A stretch of 48,392 nt of DNA from a virus: positions 1 through 48,392 of the IMG/VR virus record IMGVR_UViG_3300044608_002771; one strand, given 5' to 3'. Made by a program: the position numbers and the translations under genes. Below the pieces are notes generated by a model. It was not told the DNA's origin and did no database searches. It saw only the letters and a program-made list of their open reading frames with translations. The first letter of the stretch is position 1; every line of letters begins with the position of its first letter. Below, in pieces: positions 8,367 through 16,902 of the stretch.

Positions 8367-8974
8367 GCGGTGTCGTCGGGCTGATCGGGCTTCCCTACCG
8401 AGGACTCAGCTCCCTCGCGAATCAGCTCGAGAACCTCGTCCTGATGAAGCCCCAAAGGTCCGTCGGCATAATCCTGCCGACGATAACCTTGTCCGAGGAT
8501 CATCAGGACGTTGTCCAGGTCACGAACCACCCGGTCCAGGTCTCCTCAAACATCTCGGACCACGCCTACATGGAGCCTGCGACCGTCAGCATGCTCGTTG
8601 GGTGGAGCAACGCCGACGCTCTGTTCGATCTGACTGAAAGCTACGTCCGGGAGGTCTACGAGGGGATCCTGGAGGTCCAGGCGCAGCGCCAGCTTCTGGA
8701 AGTCTACACCGGGAAACGTGTCTACCGGAACATGATGCTGATCTCCGTCTCGACTCAGACGACGGCCCAGACCGAGTATTCGCTTCTCGTCCAGATGACC
8801 TGTCGGGAAGTGATCCAGGCCAACGTGTCCGTCGGCGTTCTGTCGTCCGCTCAGCAGCAAGCCCTGCCGAGGCAGACGCAGTCCCAGACGATCCGGGGCG
8901 TGCAGATGCCGATCCCTGTGACTCCGCGAGGAGTCATCCAGAGCATTATCGGTGGGGCGCAGATCGTTCAATGA
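8363..8974 (+). CDS. Dit-like baseplate hub protein
   Basis: A 203-aa protein, GTG start in a GTGA overlap. The motif TLSEDHQDVVQVTNHPVQVSSNISDHAYMEP is characteristic of the Dit-like N-terminal domain that binds the tube end in small myophage baseplates. RQLLEVYTGKRVYRNMML and SLLVQMTCREVIQANVS are the other conserved parts. It likely forms the first ring below the tail tube. Its order (after the tape measure, before the plug) agrees with Pam3- and E217-type baseplates. Confidence 0.82.
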   Translation: MSGVVGLIGLPYRGLSSLANQLENLVLMKPQRSVGIILPTITLSEDHQDVVQVTNHPVQVSSNISDHAYMEPATVSMLVGWSNADALFDLTESYVREVYEGILEVQAQRQLLEVYTGKRVYRNMMLISVSTQTTAQTEYSLLVQMTCREVIQANVSVGVLSSAQQQALPRQTQSQTIRGVQMPIPVTPRGVIQSIIGGAQIVQ

Positions 8975-9330
8975 CCGACGTCTCTGAGATTCCGTTCACA
9001 GACGGTCCGCAGGAGATCTCGGTTCCTCTTGGGGAGCTCCAGTATCGGCTGCGACTGTCGTGGTCCGAGGCCGCTCGGGATCACGAGGTTCTTCTCTTCC
9101 AAGGAGGAGGGCGGGAGGAGGCAACCGGCTGGCATCTGGACATAGTGGGGTCCGACGGAGCTCCGCTTGTGTCCGGAATTCCTCTCGTCGCCGGTGTGGA
9201 TCTTTTGGCCCCCTACGCATACCTCGGGATTCCGGGGAGTCTCTACTGCGGATCCAGCGACCGATGGACCCGGCCTCCGATGTTCGGGGATCTCGGAGGT
9301 CTGTCCAGAGTGTATTTCACGACGGAGTGA
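8971..9330 (+). CDS. Baseplate plug protein (Pam3 gp18-like)
   Basis: A 119-aa beta-rich protein. The opening EIPFTDGPQEISVPLGELQYRLRLSW and the later WHLDIVGSDGAPLVSGIPLVAGVDLL are typical of the small plug protein of cyanophage Pam3-type baseplates. ATG 8971 overlaps the previous stop (ATGA). It should lie inside the tube-hub junction and stop premature genome exit. Confidence 0.8.
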   Translation: MTDVSEIPFTDGPQEISVPLGELQYRLRLSWSEAARDHEVLLFQGGGREEATGWHLDIVGSDGAPLVSGIPLVAGVDLLAPYAYLGIPGSLYCGSSDRWTRPPMFGDLGGLSRVYFTTE

Positions 9331-9333
9331 CCC

Positions 9334-10278
9334 GTGTCCGGAACTCAGTTTCTTCGGCGATTCCGGGCAGTCGTCGGAGCTCCGAGCGGCCGGACTCTGG
9401 AGTTGTCCGACTTCAAGTGTCAATTCCACGTTCGGCACGCCGACATCCAGACGCCGAACTCTGTGGATGCGATGTTCTACAACGTCTCCGAGCAGACGTC
9501 CAATCTCATCCGGGACGAGTTCACGGACATCGTGCTCTACGCCGGATACGAGCAGGGCGCCTATGGACTCGTCTTCAAAGGGAACATAAAGCGAACGAGA
9601 TACGGCAGGCAGAACGCCATCGACACGTATCTACATATCATGGCTGCGGATGGCGACGAGGCGATCACGCAGGCCCTCGTGTCGGCCACGCTCGGTGCAG
9701 GCTACAGTCGAGAGGCAGTCTACAGCGCGATCGGCTCCACTCTTCGGCCATACGGAATCTCCGTCGATCCTCTCCCGGCCGACGTCGCCGCTGCCGGTCA
9801 GCCGTCCCCTCGCGGGAGAGCGATCTTCGGCATGTCCCGGGATCAGATGCGAACGTTCGCTCGCGGGAACGATCTCGTGTGGTCCATCCAGGACGAGCGG
9901 CTGTCCGTCGCACGGCTGGGGCAGACCAACCCTCGCGCGATCGTGATCGACCTGAACTCCCGGACCGGCCTGATCGGGATACCCAACCAGACCCAGAACG
10001 GGATCATGGCGAGAGCGCTCCTCAATCCCGCTATGAGACCCAGAGGTCTCGTGAGGATAAATCAGAGGGACATCGCGACGGCGCCGTTCTCCCCGGCCTA
10101 CGGCGCGATCAACTATTTCCCGAGCATCGCGTCGGATGGCCTCTACCACATCGTAGCTGTAGACTTCCTCGGCGACACTCGGGGGAACGACTGGTATTCG
10201 GACTTGGTTCTACTCGCCGTCAATGGAACGGCGCCGATCTCTCGCGGAGTGATCGGTATGATGGTGACAGGACCCTAG
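9334..10278 (+). CDS. Baseplate hub protein (gp27/gpD-like)
   Basis: A 314-aa protein, GTG start. The N-terminal strands LRRFRAVVGAPSGRTLELSDFKCQFHVRHAD and the segment DIVLYAGYEQGAYGLVFKGNIKRTRYGRQNA resemble hub proteins that form the trimeric ring above the spike. A second half begins around residue 165 (GMSRDQMRTFARGNDLVWSIQ). Its place between the plug and the spike gene fits the hub. Individual residues cannot confirm the fold. Confidence 0.78.
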   Translation: MSGTQFLRRFRAVVGAPSGRTLELSDFKCQFHVRHADIQTPNSVDAMFYNVSEQTSNLIRDEFTDIVLYAGYEQGAYGLVFKGNIKRTRYGRQNAIDTYLHIMAADGDEAITQALVSATLGAGYSREAVYSAIGSTLRPYGISVDPLPADVAAAGQPSPRGRAIFGMSRDQMRTFARGNDLVWSIQDERLSVARLGQTNPRAIVIDLNSRTGLIGIPNQTQNGIMARALLNPAMRPRGLVRINQRDIATAPFSPAYGAINYFPSIASDGLYHIVAVDFLGDTRGNDWYSDLVLLAVNGTAPISRGVIGMMVTGP

Positions 10279-10281
10279 ATC

Positions 10282-10848
10282 ATGGACTACCGTCTGAGGC
10301 TCGGGGACGACCAGGAGGCCTTTCGGTCGGCTGTCGACGGACGACTGTCGGGCGTCTGGACGTCCATGCCCGGCGTCGTTGTGTCGGTCGACGGGACTCG
10401 ACGGACGTGCAACGTTCAGCCAACCGTCATGCCCGCAGTGTTCGACAACAACGGTCGCCGGACCTGGGCCAGGCTCCCGGTCGTCCCGGACGTTCCGATC
10501 GTGTTCCCTCGCGGCGGCGGATACTTCATGTCCTTTCCGCTCGGACCTGGGGACGAGGTCCTCCTCGTCTTCGCGTCCAGGCGCATCGACTTCTGGTGGC
10601 AGTCGGGCGGTGTCCAGCCGGCCAACGACGTCCGCATGCACGATCTCAGCGACGCGTTCGCGATTCCCGGACCGTTCTCCCAGGCAGCCGCCCCCGGCTC
10701 AGTTCCTGCGCAGGGAGTGACGATCCGGAACGCGGATGCATCCATGAGGATCGACATGGGAGTGGAGCCGGGGGTCATCCGCGTCGAGGCCACGACGAAG
10801 GTCCACATCAAGGCACCGATCATCGATCTCGACGGATCCGTGGTCTGA
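10282..10848 (+). CDS. Central spike / baseplate puncturing protein (Gp138 N-domain)
   Basis: A 188-aa protein. Residues 15-120 match the Gp138 N-terminal OB-fold domain of tail spikes: MPGVVVSVDGTRRTCNVQPTV, then VPIVFPRGGGYFMSFPLGPGDEVLLVFASRRID. The C-terminal part repeats short beta strands (MRIDMGVEPGVIRVEATTKVHIKAP), a short beta-helix tip. It is expected as a trimer at the tail tip. No metal-binding HxH apex motif is visible. Confidence 0.87.
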   Translation: MDYRLRLGDDQEAFRSAVDGRLSGVWTSMPGVVVSVDGTRRTCNVQPTVMPAVFDNNGRRTWARLPVVPDVPIVFPRGGGYFMSFPLGPGDEVLLVFASRRIDFWWQSGGVQPANDVRMHDLSDAFAIPGPFSQAAAPGSVPAQGVTIRNADASMRIDMGVEPGVIRVEATTKVHIKAPIIDLDGSVV

Positions 10849-10857
10849 GGAGGCGAG

Positions 10858-11217
10858 ATGAGAGTCCGGCGCCTGACTGAGTCTGGGGACTTTGCTTTTG
10901 GGGGCGGGTTGGCGGACTATCTCCTCGACTCCCCCGAGGCAGTCGCTCAGCGCGTTCGGACTCGACTGGACCTCTGGCTCGGCCAGTGGTTTGCGGACCA
11001 GTCCGCCGGAACTCCGTGGGAGTCGCAGATCCTGGGGAAATACACGGCAGGAACGAGGGACCTGGTTCTTCGGTCTCAGATACTCGACACTCCTGGCGTT
11101 CGGTCCCTCATCTCCTATAACGCTCGCCTCGACCGTCCGACCAGAAGGTGGGTCGTTGCGGCGCGCGTCGACACGATCTATGGTGCGGCCGACGTCACGA
11201 CCTCGGGGGCAGTATGA
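10858..11217 (+). CDS. Baseplate wedge protein (gpW/gp25-like)
   Basis: A 119-aa protein preceded by GAGGAGGCGAG. Motifs fit the gp25/gpW wedge family: an early beta hairpin (GDFAFGGGLADYLLDSPEAVAQRVRTRLDLWLGQWFAD) and the helix-strand end VVAARVDTIYG. The protein initiates wedge and sheath contact in contractile baseplates. It overlaps the baseplate J gene by ATGA. Confidence 0.8.
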   Translation: MRVRRLTESGDFAFGGGLADYLLDSPEAVAQRVRTRLDLWLGQWFADQSAGTPWESQILGKYTAGTRDLVLRSQILDTPGVRSLISYNARLDRPTRRWVVAARVDTIYGAADVTTSGAV

Positions 11218-12386
11218 CCATTCCCACAACCACGATCGACGAGACCGGAGTTCACGTACCGTCCTACGCGGAGGTTCTGGAGGGCGTCAAGGCTCTTTTC
11301 CGGCAGATCTACGGGGACGACACGGTCCTCGACGCGGACACTCAGGACGGCCAGCTCGTTGGTATCTTCGCCCTGGCCATCTCGGACTCCAACAACGCCG
11401 TCCGGAATGCCTACAACACAGTGTCCCCCACGACCGCCCAGGGCGTCGGCCTCAGCAGGATCGTCCAGATCAACGGCATCGCGAGGAACGTGCCGTCTCG
11501 GTCCACCGTCGACATCCTGATCGGGGGGACGGTTGGAACGACGATCTCGAACGGCCAGGTTCAGGACGAGCTGGGAACCGTGTGGGATCTTCCGGCGACC
11601 GTCGTTATCCCGCTGGCGGGCGAGATCACGGTCACTGCGACCGCCAGCATCCCTGGTCTCGTGACGGCTGCGGCGGACACGATCACGACGATCCTCAATC
11701 CGGTTCTCGGTTGGTCGAGCGCGAACAACCCGAGCCCCGCGTCCCCGGGAGCTCCGGTTGAGACAGACGCCGAGCTGCGGCGTCGGCAGCGGCTGTCGAC
11801 CGGACTTCCCTCCCGCTCCGTCATGGACGGAATCGTTGCGTCCGTGGCAGCGGTCGAAAACGTGACGAGATACGCTGGCCTCGAGAACGACACGGACTCC
11901 ACGGACGCGAACGGAATTCCTGCCCACTCCATCGCGATCGTTGTCGAAGGTGGGGACGCCACGACCATCGCGGAGACGATTGCCCTCAAGAAGGGTCCGG
12001 GGTGCGGAACCTACGGATCAACCACAGAGGTCGTCGTGGACGCCTATGGGGTTCCCAGGGATATCAGCTTCTCCAGACCGACGGTTCTCGATATCGTCGT
12101 CGAGATCTCGCTGACCGCCATGGGCGGATACACCTCCGGTGTCGGGGACGCCATCCGGCGGCAGGTGTCCGACTACATCAACGAGCTGCAGATTGGCGAA
12201 GATCTCTACCTGACTCGGCTGTATGTTCCCGCGAGCCTCTCCGGTGGACAGGGGAGCAACACCTACCGGATCACTGGGATCCTCATCGCTGTGAGTCCGG
12301 GCTCCCCAGGGCCCTCGAATATCGCCGTCGCGTTCGACGAGGTCGCAGCGTGCGACCCTGCCGACGTGACCCTGGTCGTATCGTGA
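11214..12386 (+). CDS. Baseplate J family wedge protein
   Basis: A 390-aa protein; ATG 11214 is chosen because it overlaps the preceding TGA (ATGA). The start IDETGVHVPSYAEVLEGVKALFRQIYG, the DTQDGQLVGIFALAISD motif, and the centre with PVETDAELRRRQRLSTGLPSRSVMDGI are diagnostic of the baseplate J / Mu gp47 family. It forms the arms of the wedge and transmits the contraction signal. Length is normal. Confidence 0.92.
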   Translation: MTIPTTTIDETGVHVPSYAEVLEGVKALFRQIYGDDTVLDADTQDGQLVGIFALAISDSNNAVRNAYNTVSPTTAQGVGLSRIVQINGIARNVPSRSTVDILIGGTVGTTISNGQVQDELGTVWDLPATVVIPLAGEITVTATASIPGLVTAAADTITTILNPVLGWSSANNPSPASPGAPVETDAELRRRQRLSTGLPSRSVMDGIVASVAAVENVTRYAGLENDTDSTDANGIPAHSIAIVVEGGDATTIAETIALKKGPGCGTYGSTTEVVVDAYGVPRDISFSRPTVLDIVVEISLTAMGGYTSGVGDAIRRQVSDYINELQIGEDLYLTRLYVPASLSGGQGSNTYRITGILIAVSPGSPGPSNIAVAFDEVAACDPADVTLVVS

Positions 12387-12393
12387 GGATTTG

Positions 12394-13083
12394 ATGTCGG
12401 AGTCCATCGAGACGGCGCCGTGCTTCGTCGCCGACGAGTATGTGGACCTCATCCCTGCCGCGAACCGCTCCGCCTCCAATTTCGTGTCGGTGGTCCGAGG
12501 AGTCACGGACCCGTCGCTCGATCTTCGGTCCGTTCTGTGCGACTTCGGTCGGTGGTTCGACGTCTCGCTGGCGGTTGGTCCTCAGCTCGACGTCGTCGGG
12601 GAGTGGGTCGGTGTGTCCCGATACGTGTCGGACGACATCGCGCCATTCTTCACGTTCGGGGATCCTTTGCTCGGGTTCGGGCAGGGCGTGTGGAAGACGA
12701 CAGTCAATCCTCCGTCGGGGCTGTTTGCTCTGGACGACACGTCCTACCGGTCGTTGATCCGCTCGAAGATCGCCGCAAACTCGTGGGACGGAACGATGGG
12801 GTCGCTCCCGTCGATCCTGCAGATACTCGTGGAGCCGGACACTGGAGCCAAGCTCCTGGTCATCGACAATCAAGACATGACCATGACGATCGCGCTCTCG
12901 GGAGACTATCCGGGGTCGTTGATCATCGCTCTTCTACGGCAGGGCATCTTCCCGGTCAAGCCTGCCGGGGTCGCGGTCAACAGCAGAATCACGACCGTCT
13001 TCGGTAGCCCGGTCTTCGGCTTCGGCGTGAACAACGACTACATCGGCGGCTTTGGCGCTGGCGCCTGGGCCGAGGAGCTCTAG
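12394..13083 (+). CDS. DUF2612 baseplate wedge protein
   Basis: A 229-aa protein; ATG 12394 follows TTG within a GAGGATTTG leader. Residues about 50-80 read LRSVLCDFGRWFDVSLAVGPQLDVVGEWVGV, and DTSYRSLIRSKIAANSWDGTM follows, both typical of DUF2612. This family completes the wedge after baseplate J and links to fibres. The end is Gly-rich with FGFGVNNDYIGGFG, also usual in this family. Confidence 0.88.
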   Translation: MSESIETAPCFVADEYVDLIPAANRSASNFVSVVRGVTDPSLDLRSVLCDFGRWFDVSLAVGPQLDVVGEWVGVSRYVSDDIAPFFTFGDPLLGFGQGVWKTTVNPPSGLFALDDTSYRSLIRSKIAANSWDGTMGSLPSILQILVEPDTGAKLLVIDNQDMTMTIALSGDYPGSLIIALLRQGIFPVKPAGVAVNSRITTVFGSPVFGFGVNNDYIGGFGAGAWAEEL

Positions 13084-13091
13084 GAGATCAC

Positions 13092-13982
13092 ATGCCCGGA
13101 ACCAACGACTACCTTCCTTTCGCGACGGATCCCGGCGCGACCGTCATCACGCAGAGCGCATACAACTCGCTGACTGCGCGCGGGACTGGGTTCCAGAACG
13201 GCGTCGCCGAACCCAACCAGCTGAACAAGGTCTGGCGACAGTCCTCGTCGATCTCCGCCATGATCGGCAAGTTCATCTCCGACGCCGAGCAGAACGCAGT
13301 CGACAACGGGAACATCGCTGCGCTGGCGACCGCGTTCGTGGCGGCACTCCGGGCAACCGCCCCCGGCGTTCCGACCACTATGGTTGTCTATTCCACCGCA
13401 GGGTCCCACACCTTCACGGTTCCAGCCGGCGTCTACAGGATCCGGATTCGGCTGATCGGTGGCGGTGGCGGTGGTGGGGGGAACACCTCGTCAGGTGGCG
13501 GTGGCGGTGGCGGTGGTGGCGGCTACGCGGAGAAGATCCACTCGGTCACTCCGGGGGGAACGGTTGCGTTCGTGGTGGGAGCTGCCGGGGCGGGCGGTGG
13601 AAACACGGGTCCGCTCGCCTCCAACAACGATGGTGGGGCGGGAGGCGACACCACGTGCTCCGCAGCTGGAATGACCGCCGCCGGTGGAGGTGGTGGCGGT
13701 GGCGCCGCGAGCGGTGGGCAGGGTAACAACGGACCTGGTGGGGCAGGCTCCGGCGGGACGTTGAACGGAACGGGCGGGGACGGCTCCGCCGGGCTCCACC
13801 TCTCCGTCGGGGCGACCACAGGCTACGGTGGGCGGGGCGGGAGCTCCCCGCTCGGGGGTGGCGGCGCAGCGTCGTCGGGCCTTCCCACAGCAGGAAATGG
13901 GCCGGGCGGCGGTGGGGCTGGTGGCGGCTCCAATTTCGGCGGGGCGGCTGGCGCCGTCGGGATCGCGATCATAGAATACTGA
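13092..13982 (+). CDS. Tail fibre with glycine-rich receptor-binding region
   Basis: A 296-aa protein with TAGGAGATC before the ATG. Residues 1-85 form the attachment part. From about residue 95 (VVYSTAGSHTFTVPAGVYRIRIRLIGG) begins a Gly-rich domain with long G runs, like the polyglycine sandwich tips of phage adhesins. The low-complexity GGTGGC-type codons make this stretch prone to slippage and recombination, which could change host range. It ends AVGIAIIEY, a conserved closing strand. Confidence 0.85.
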   Translation: MPGTNDYLPFATDPGATVITQSAYNSLTARGTGFQNGVAEPNQLNKVWRQSSSISAMIGKFISDAEQNAVDNGNIAALATAFVAALRATAPGVPTTMVVYSTAGSHTFTVPAGVYRIRIRLIGGGGGGGGNTSSGGGGGGGGGGYAEKIHSVTPGGTVAFVVGAAGAGGGNTGPLASNNDGGAGGDTTCSAAGMTAAGGGGGGGAASGGQGNNGPGGAGSGGTLNGTGGDGSAGLHLSVGATTGYGGRGGSSPLGGGGAASSGLPTAGNGPGGGGAGGGSNFGGAAGAVGIAIIEY

Positions 13983-13991
13983 GGACGAGCA

Positions 13992-14114
13992 ATGGCGACG
14001 CCGACGGCACCCTCCGAGTCTTATTCGACGTTGAGGGTCGCCTCGGCCCCGACCGTCCATCGAGTCGCGACTGCAAGTCCCATGACGCGCACTCCATCGT
14101 CGAAGGACTCGTAG
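13992..14114 (+). CDS. 40-aa hypothetical protein between fibre genes
   Basis: ATG 13992 is preceded by GAGGACGAG, nine bases after the fibre stop, and the TAG abuts the ATG of the next gene. The 40-residue product (MATPTAPSESYSTLRVASAP...) is Ser/Thr/Pro/Ala-rich without a domain. Its exact fit between neighbours supports translation. It may be a short fibre-associated peptide or serve mainly as a coupling leader. Confidence 0.5.
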   Translation: MATPTAPSESYSTLRVASAPTVHRVATASPMTRTPSSKDS

Positions 14115-14480
14115 ATGTCGGACAGTTCGCTCCGCCCACCCCCAGTCCGACTCGGCGCTCTTCGTGCGGGAGACCTCGACACGCGAGGGTTGAATCTCGC
14201 TCCGGATCTCTCCCCTGCCGGAGCGACGGTCGCGGAGATAGAGTCCATCGTCGTCCGTCGACTGGACGGCGAGCCGATCTCGACCGGCGATCTGACCGTC
14301 ACCCCGAGCGGATCCGACGATCCCTACCTCAGCTCCAACTCCCTCGTCATCTACTGGTGGTGCACGAGTGACGATGCGCTCCCGGAGCGGGACTACGGGA
14401 TCGCTCTGACTTTCACTACGAGCCTGGGTCAGAGACTGACACGAGACCTCCTGCAACTTGTCGTGCCGAGGATGGGGTGA
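14115..14480 (+). CDS. Fibre-tail adaptor (Pam3 gp28-like)
   Basis: A 121-aa beta-rich protein starting directly after the previous TAG. The parts DLSPAGATVAEIESIVVRRLDG and DYGIALTFTTSLGQRLTRDLLQLVV show the Ig-like pattern of small fibre adaptor proteins found after fibre genes in Pam3-like baseplates. The function is assigned from pattern and position. Its stop abuts the next ATG. Confidence 0.65.
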   Translation: MSDSSLRPPPVRLGALRAGDLDTRGLNLAPDLSPAGATVAEIESIVVRRLDGEPISTGDLTVTPSGSDDPYLSSNSLVIYWWCTSDDALPERDYGIALTFTTSLGQRLTRDLLQLVVPRMG

Positions 14481-14783
14481 ATGAAGGACGAGCCGTCGTG
14501 GATCGTGTGGGTCCTCGGAGCAGCCATCACGATACTGGGTGGGATCATCGCCCACCTCTTCAACCGGATCGCCCGCGCCGAGGACCGAACGTCCGCAGCG
14601 GAGAACCGGGCCAACGAAACCCTGCAAGCATTCCGGAAGGAGGTCCGGGAGGACTTCGACAAGCTCTGGGGTAAGATAGACTATCACACCAAGGAGACGT
14701 CGGAGTTCCGGGAGTTCGTTGCTCGACACATGGTGACGAAAGACGACCTCCGGGGCAGCCGTGCAAAGGGAGACCCACGATGA
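14481..14783 (+). CDS. Membrane-anchored coiled-coil protein (holin or inner spanin candidate)
   Basis: A 100-aa protein with one N-terminal membrane segment (residues about 7-25, WIVWVLGAAITILGGIIAHLF). An alpha-helical, charged coiled coil follows (NRIARAEDRTSAAENRANETLQAFRKEVREDFDKLWGKI). This layout fits an i-spanin or a single-pass holin-like protein. No outer-membrane lipoprotein partner with a lipobox is visible nearby. It overlaps the next gene by ATGA, forming a probable lysis pair. Confidence 0.6.
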   Translation: MKDEPSWIVWVLGAAITILGGIIAHLFNRIARAEDRTSAAENRANETLQAFRKEVREDFDKLWGKIDYHTKETSEFREFVARHMVTKDDLRGSRAKGDPR

Positions 14784-15028
14784 TGGACTACGGAGAGGTC
14801 TGCTCGGTCATCCTGGGGGTCATTCCCCCAGAGATCGCCGTGCCGGGGGTGGTGGTTGCCGCGTGCGCGGTTCTGTCCACGATGATCAAGGAGCCACCCC
14901 CGACCGCCCCCCGACTCCTCCGTCTGATGTTCGTCGTCGTCAACATCGTTGGTCAGAACTACGGGAACGCTCGGAACGCCCCATCGGTCAACGAACGCGC
15001 TCCGTCGTCCCCACCTCCGGGACCTTGA
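14780..15028 (+). CDS. Small hydrophobic protein, probable holin
   Basis: An 82-aa protein with two likely membrane segments: residues about 17-36 (IPPEIAVPGVVVAACAVLSTMI) and 46-58 (LLRLMFVVVNIVG). The motif NIVGQNYGNARNA is common in small membrane proteins next to lysis genes of proteobacterial phages. It overlaps the preceding coiled-coil gene by ATGA and, on the other strand, the 3' end of the winged-helix gene by 41 bases. There is no canonical endolysin next to it. Confidence 0.6.
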   Translation: MMDYGEVCSVILGVIPPEIAVPGVVVAACAVLSTMIKEPPPTAPRLLRLMFVVVNIVGQNYGNARNAPSVNERAPSSPPPGP

Positions 15029-15263
15029 ACTGCAGACCGCCCCTCCCCTTGTGGAGGATCTGGACCCGACCATCCGAGGTCAGCCTCCTCAGGTGGAGGC
15101 AGACGGCAGGCGCACTGATCCCGAGGCGCCTCGCCATCTCGCGACCTGTCGGTGCTGCGGATCTCGTCCGGGCGGACTCCGAGATCCACTCCAGGATCTT
15201 CGCTCTTCTCTCCGCGCCCTTCCTGTGAAGTCGACCTCTGGGGAACTCGTCCCTACTCGACAT
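14988..15263 (-). CDS. LexA-like winged-helix DNA-binding protein
   Basis: A 91-aa protein; ATG 15263 lies in an 11-base overlap with the SNF2 gene. The segment TGREMARRLGISAPAVCLHLRRLTSDGRVQ is a winged helix-turn-helix as in LexA N-terminal domains, followed by a wing-like strand. There is no protease domain, so it is a bare DNA binder. As the last gene of the minus-strand block it meets the late genes head to head. It may regulate late transcription; this is inference. Confidence 0.7.
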   Translation of the reverse strand: MSSRDEFPRGRLHRKGAERRAKILEWISESARTRSAAPTGREMARRLGISAPAVCLHLRRLTSDGRVQILHKGRGGLQFKVPEVGTTERVR

Positions 15264-16902
15264 CGTCGTCCTCCCCAGTGTATCGAAGCCACCCGTGGAG
15301 GACGTCCCCAACGACTGCATCCGCGATCTCCTTCTTCTCCCTGAGGCTATCGATCAAGCCCTCGTCGACCGTGCCAGGGCAGGCAAAGTCGATGTACGTG
15401 ACCGACTCCAACTGGCCGATGCGATGGTTCCGGTCCTCCGACTGAAGTCGGTGGACGAGCCTCGGGGTCAGGGAGTAATACATGACCGTGCTGGACGCGG
15501 TCAGGTCGATCCCGAAGGCACCCGTCTGGATGGTGCCGACGAAGAACCTAGCCCTCCCCTCCTTGAACGCGAGAAGTCCGGCCGCCCTCTCCTGCGGCTT
15601 GGTCCCTCCGTGATACTCCACGATCCGTTCGCCGGGATACGTTCGCCCGAGTTCCTCCACTATCTCTGCGACCGATGGCCGGAACGAGCACCAGATCGTG
15701 ACCTGACCCTGAGACTCGTCGATCTGGCGAATGAGCTCCCGCACGCGGTTGTGTGGAACGCGGTGGACGGACCCGTCCTCGGACACAGCGATCCCGCACG
15801 CGAGCTGATGGAGCCTCATGATCCGAGTGATGGCCAGCTGGGCGCTGACGAACGTTCCGGATCCATCGCCGACGTTTGGAGCGAGCCCGGCGTCGCTCAA
15901 GTGTGTCAGGATGTCGTCTGACAGATCTGCCGGGGCGGTCGACTCTGTCGTGCCCACCTCGTCCGGAACGACGGTGTTCGGGAGCTCCGCGACCCACATG
16001 TCCGACAGAGATCGGTAGAGCTCCTCCTGGACCTCGCTCATCGGGACCCGAATCTTCTTGTAGATTTTCGGCGGAAGGTCGAGGCACTCGCTCTTCAGGA
16101 CTCTGTAGGAGTGCTCCCCGATGATCTTCTGGAGGACGTCCAGGTTCCTGTATCCGACGATCTTCATCACCTTCTTCTTCCCGGGCCTCTGATACTGCCC
16201 GGTGGGGGACATGCTTCCTCTCGGCTGGACCCACTCCTCCTGAAGTTGACAGAACCGAGCACGGTAGCTGAAGAAGCTGGAGAACCCGAGGAGTCCTCTG
16301 TCCAGGAACTCCATCTGTGCCCAGGCGTCCATCGGGGACTCCGCCACGGGAGACCCGGTCAGGATTCGGCGGTGAGCGGTCCAGTGCCGGACTGTCCGGA
16401 GCATGAAGTCCGTTCGGTTGGAGTCCTCCTCCTTCATCAGCGTCGACTCGTCCGCGATGCAGCCAGCGCGGCGCTGCTTGATAAACCTCTCGACTGCCTC
16501 GCGAGCAGTCTTGGACGCGCCGATGGCGTCGTAGGAGACGAGGAGGACGGGGATCACTCCGGGAGGGAGGTTCTTGATCCCCTCCAGCCACTCGTCGAAT
16601 TTCTTCCGGCGGCGCTTGGACCCACGGATCCAGACGTGAAGGTAGATGGGGACGATAGGACTCTCGTTCTCCGGGATGTGTTTGTCGCGCCAGTCCAGAT
16701 AGGACCCTTTCCCGGCGCAGATCAGAAGACAGTCGATCCGAGTCTCGAGGAACAGCTCCATCATCTCGTCGAAGGCTGTCTTCGATTTCCCGGTTCCCAT
16801 CTCCATGAAATACCCGAAGCCGCGCCGATGGCGCGCCTTCCGCCTCGCCTCCGACTGGTGACCCATGTCCGGCCGAGGCGGAGTGTAGTGAATGACGCTC
16901 AC
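15253..16902 (-). CDS. SNF2-family DNA helicase/translocase
   Basis: A 549-aa protein, GTG start in a GTGA overlap. Walker A is GTGKS (residues 36-40), Walker B is the variant ADES (150-153), motif III ILTGSP lies near 180-185 and motif VI DRNHRIGQ at 490-497. The last is the typical SNF2 signature. It moves along duplex DNA using ATP, possibly to clear proteins or drive replication or recombination. Length suits compact phage SNF2 proteins without accessory domains. Confidence 0.92.
   Translation of the reverse strand: MSVIHYTPPRPDMGHQSEARRKARHRRGFGYFMEMGTGKSKTAFDEMMELFLETRIDCLLICAGKGSYLDWRDKHIPENESPIVPIYLHVWIRGSKRRRKKFDEWLEGIKNLPPGVIPVLLVSYDAIGASKTAREAVERFIKQRRAGCIADESTLMKEEDSNRTDFMLRTVRHWTAHRRILTGSPVAESPMDAWAQMEFLDRGLLGFSSFFSYRARFCQLQEEWVQPRGSMSPTGQYQRPGKKKVMKIVGYRNLDVLQKIIGEHSYRVLKSECLDLPPKIYKKIRVPMSEVQEELYRSLSDMWVAELPNTVVPDEVGTTESTAPADLSDDILTHLSDAGLAPNVGDGSGTFVSAQLAITRIMRLHQLACGIAVSEDGSVHRVPHNRVRELIRQIDESQGQVTIWCSFRPSVAEIVEELGRTYPGERIVEYHGGTKPQERAAGLLAFKEGRARFFVGTIQTGAFGIDLTASSTVMYYSLTPRLVHRLQSEDRNHRIGQLESVTYIDFACPGTVDEGLIDSLREKKEIADAVVGDVLHGWLRYTGEDDDVE

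Noticed and set aside
14021-14302. Minus-strand frame opposite the fibre-adaptor genes
   Set aside because: It contradicts the plus-strand gene chain with abutting starts and stops, and no ribosome site is present.
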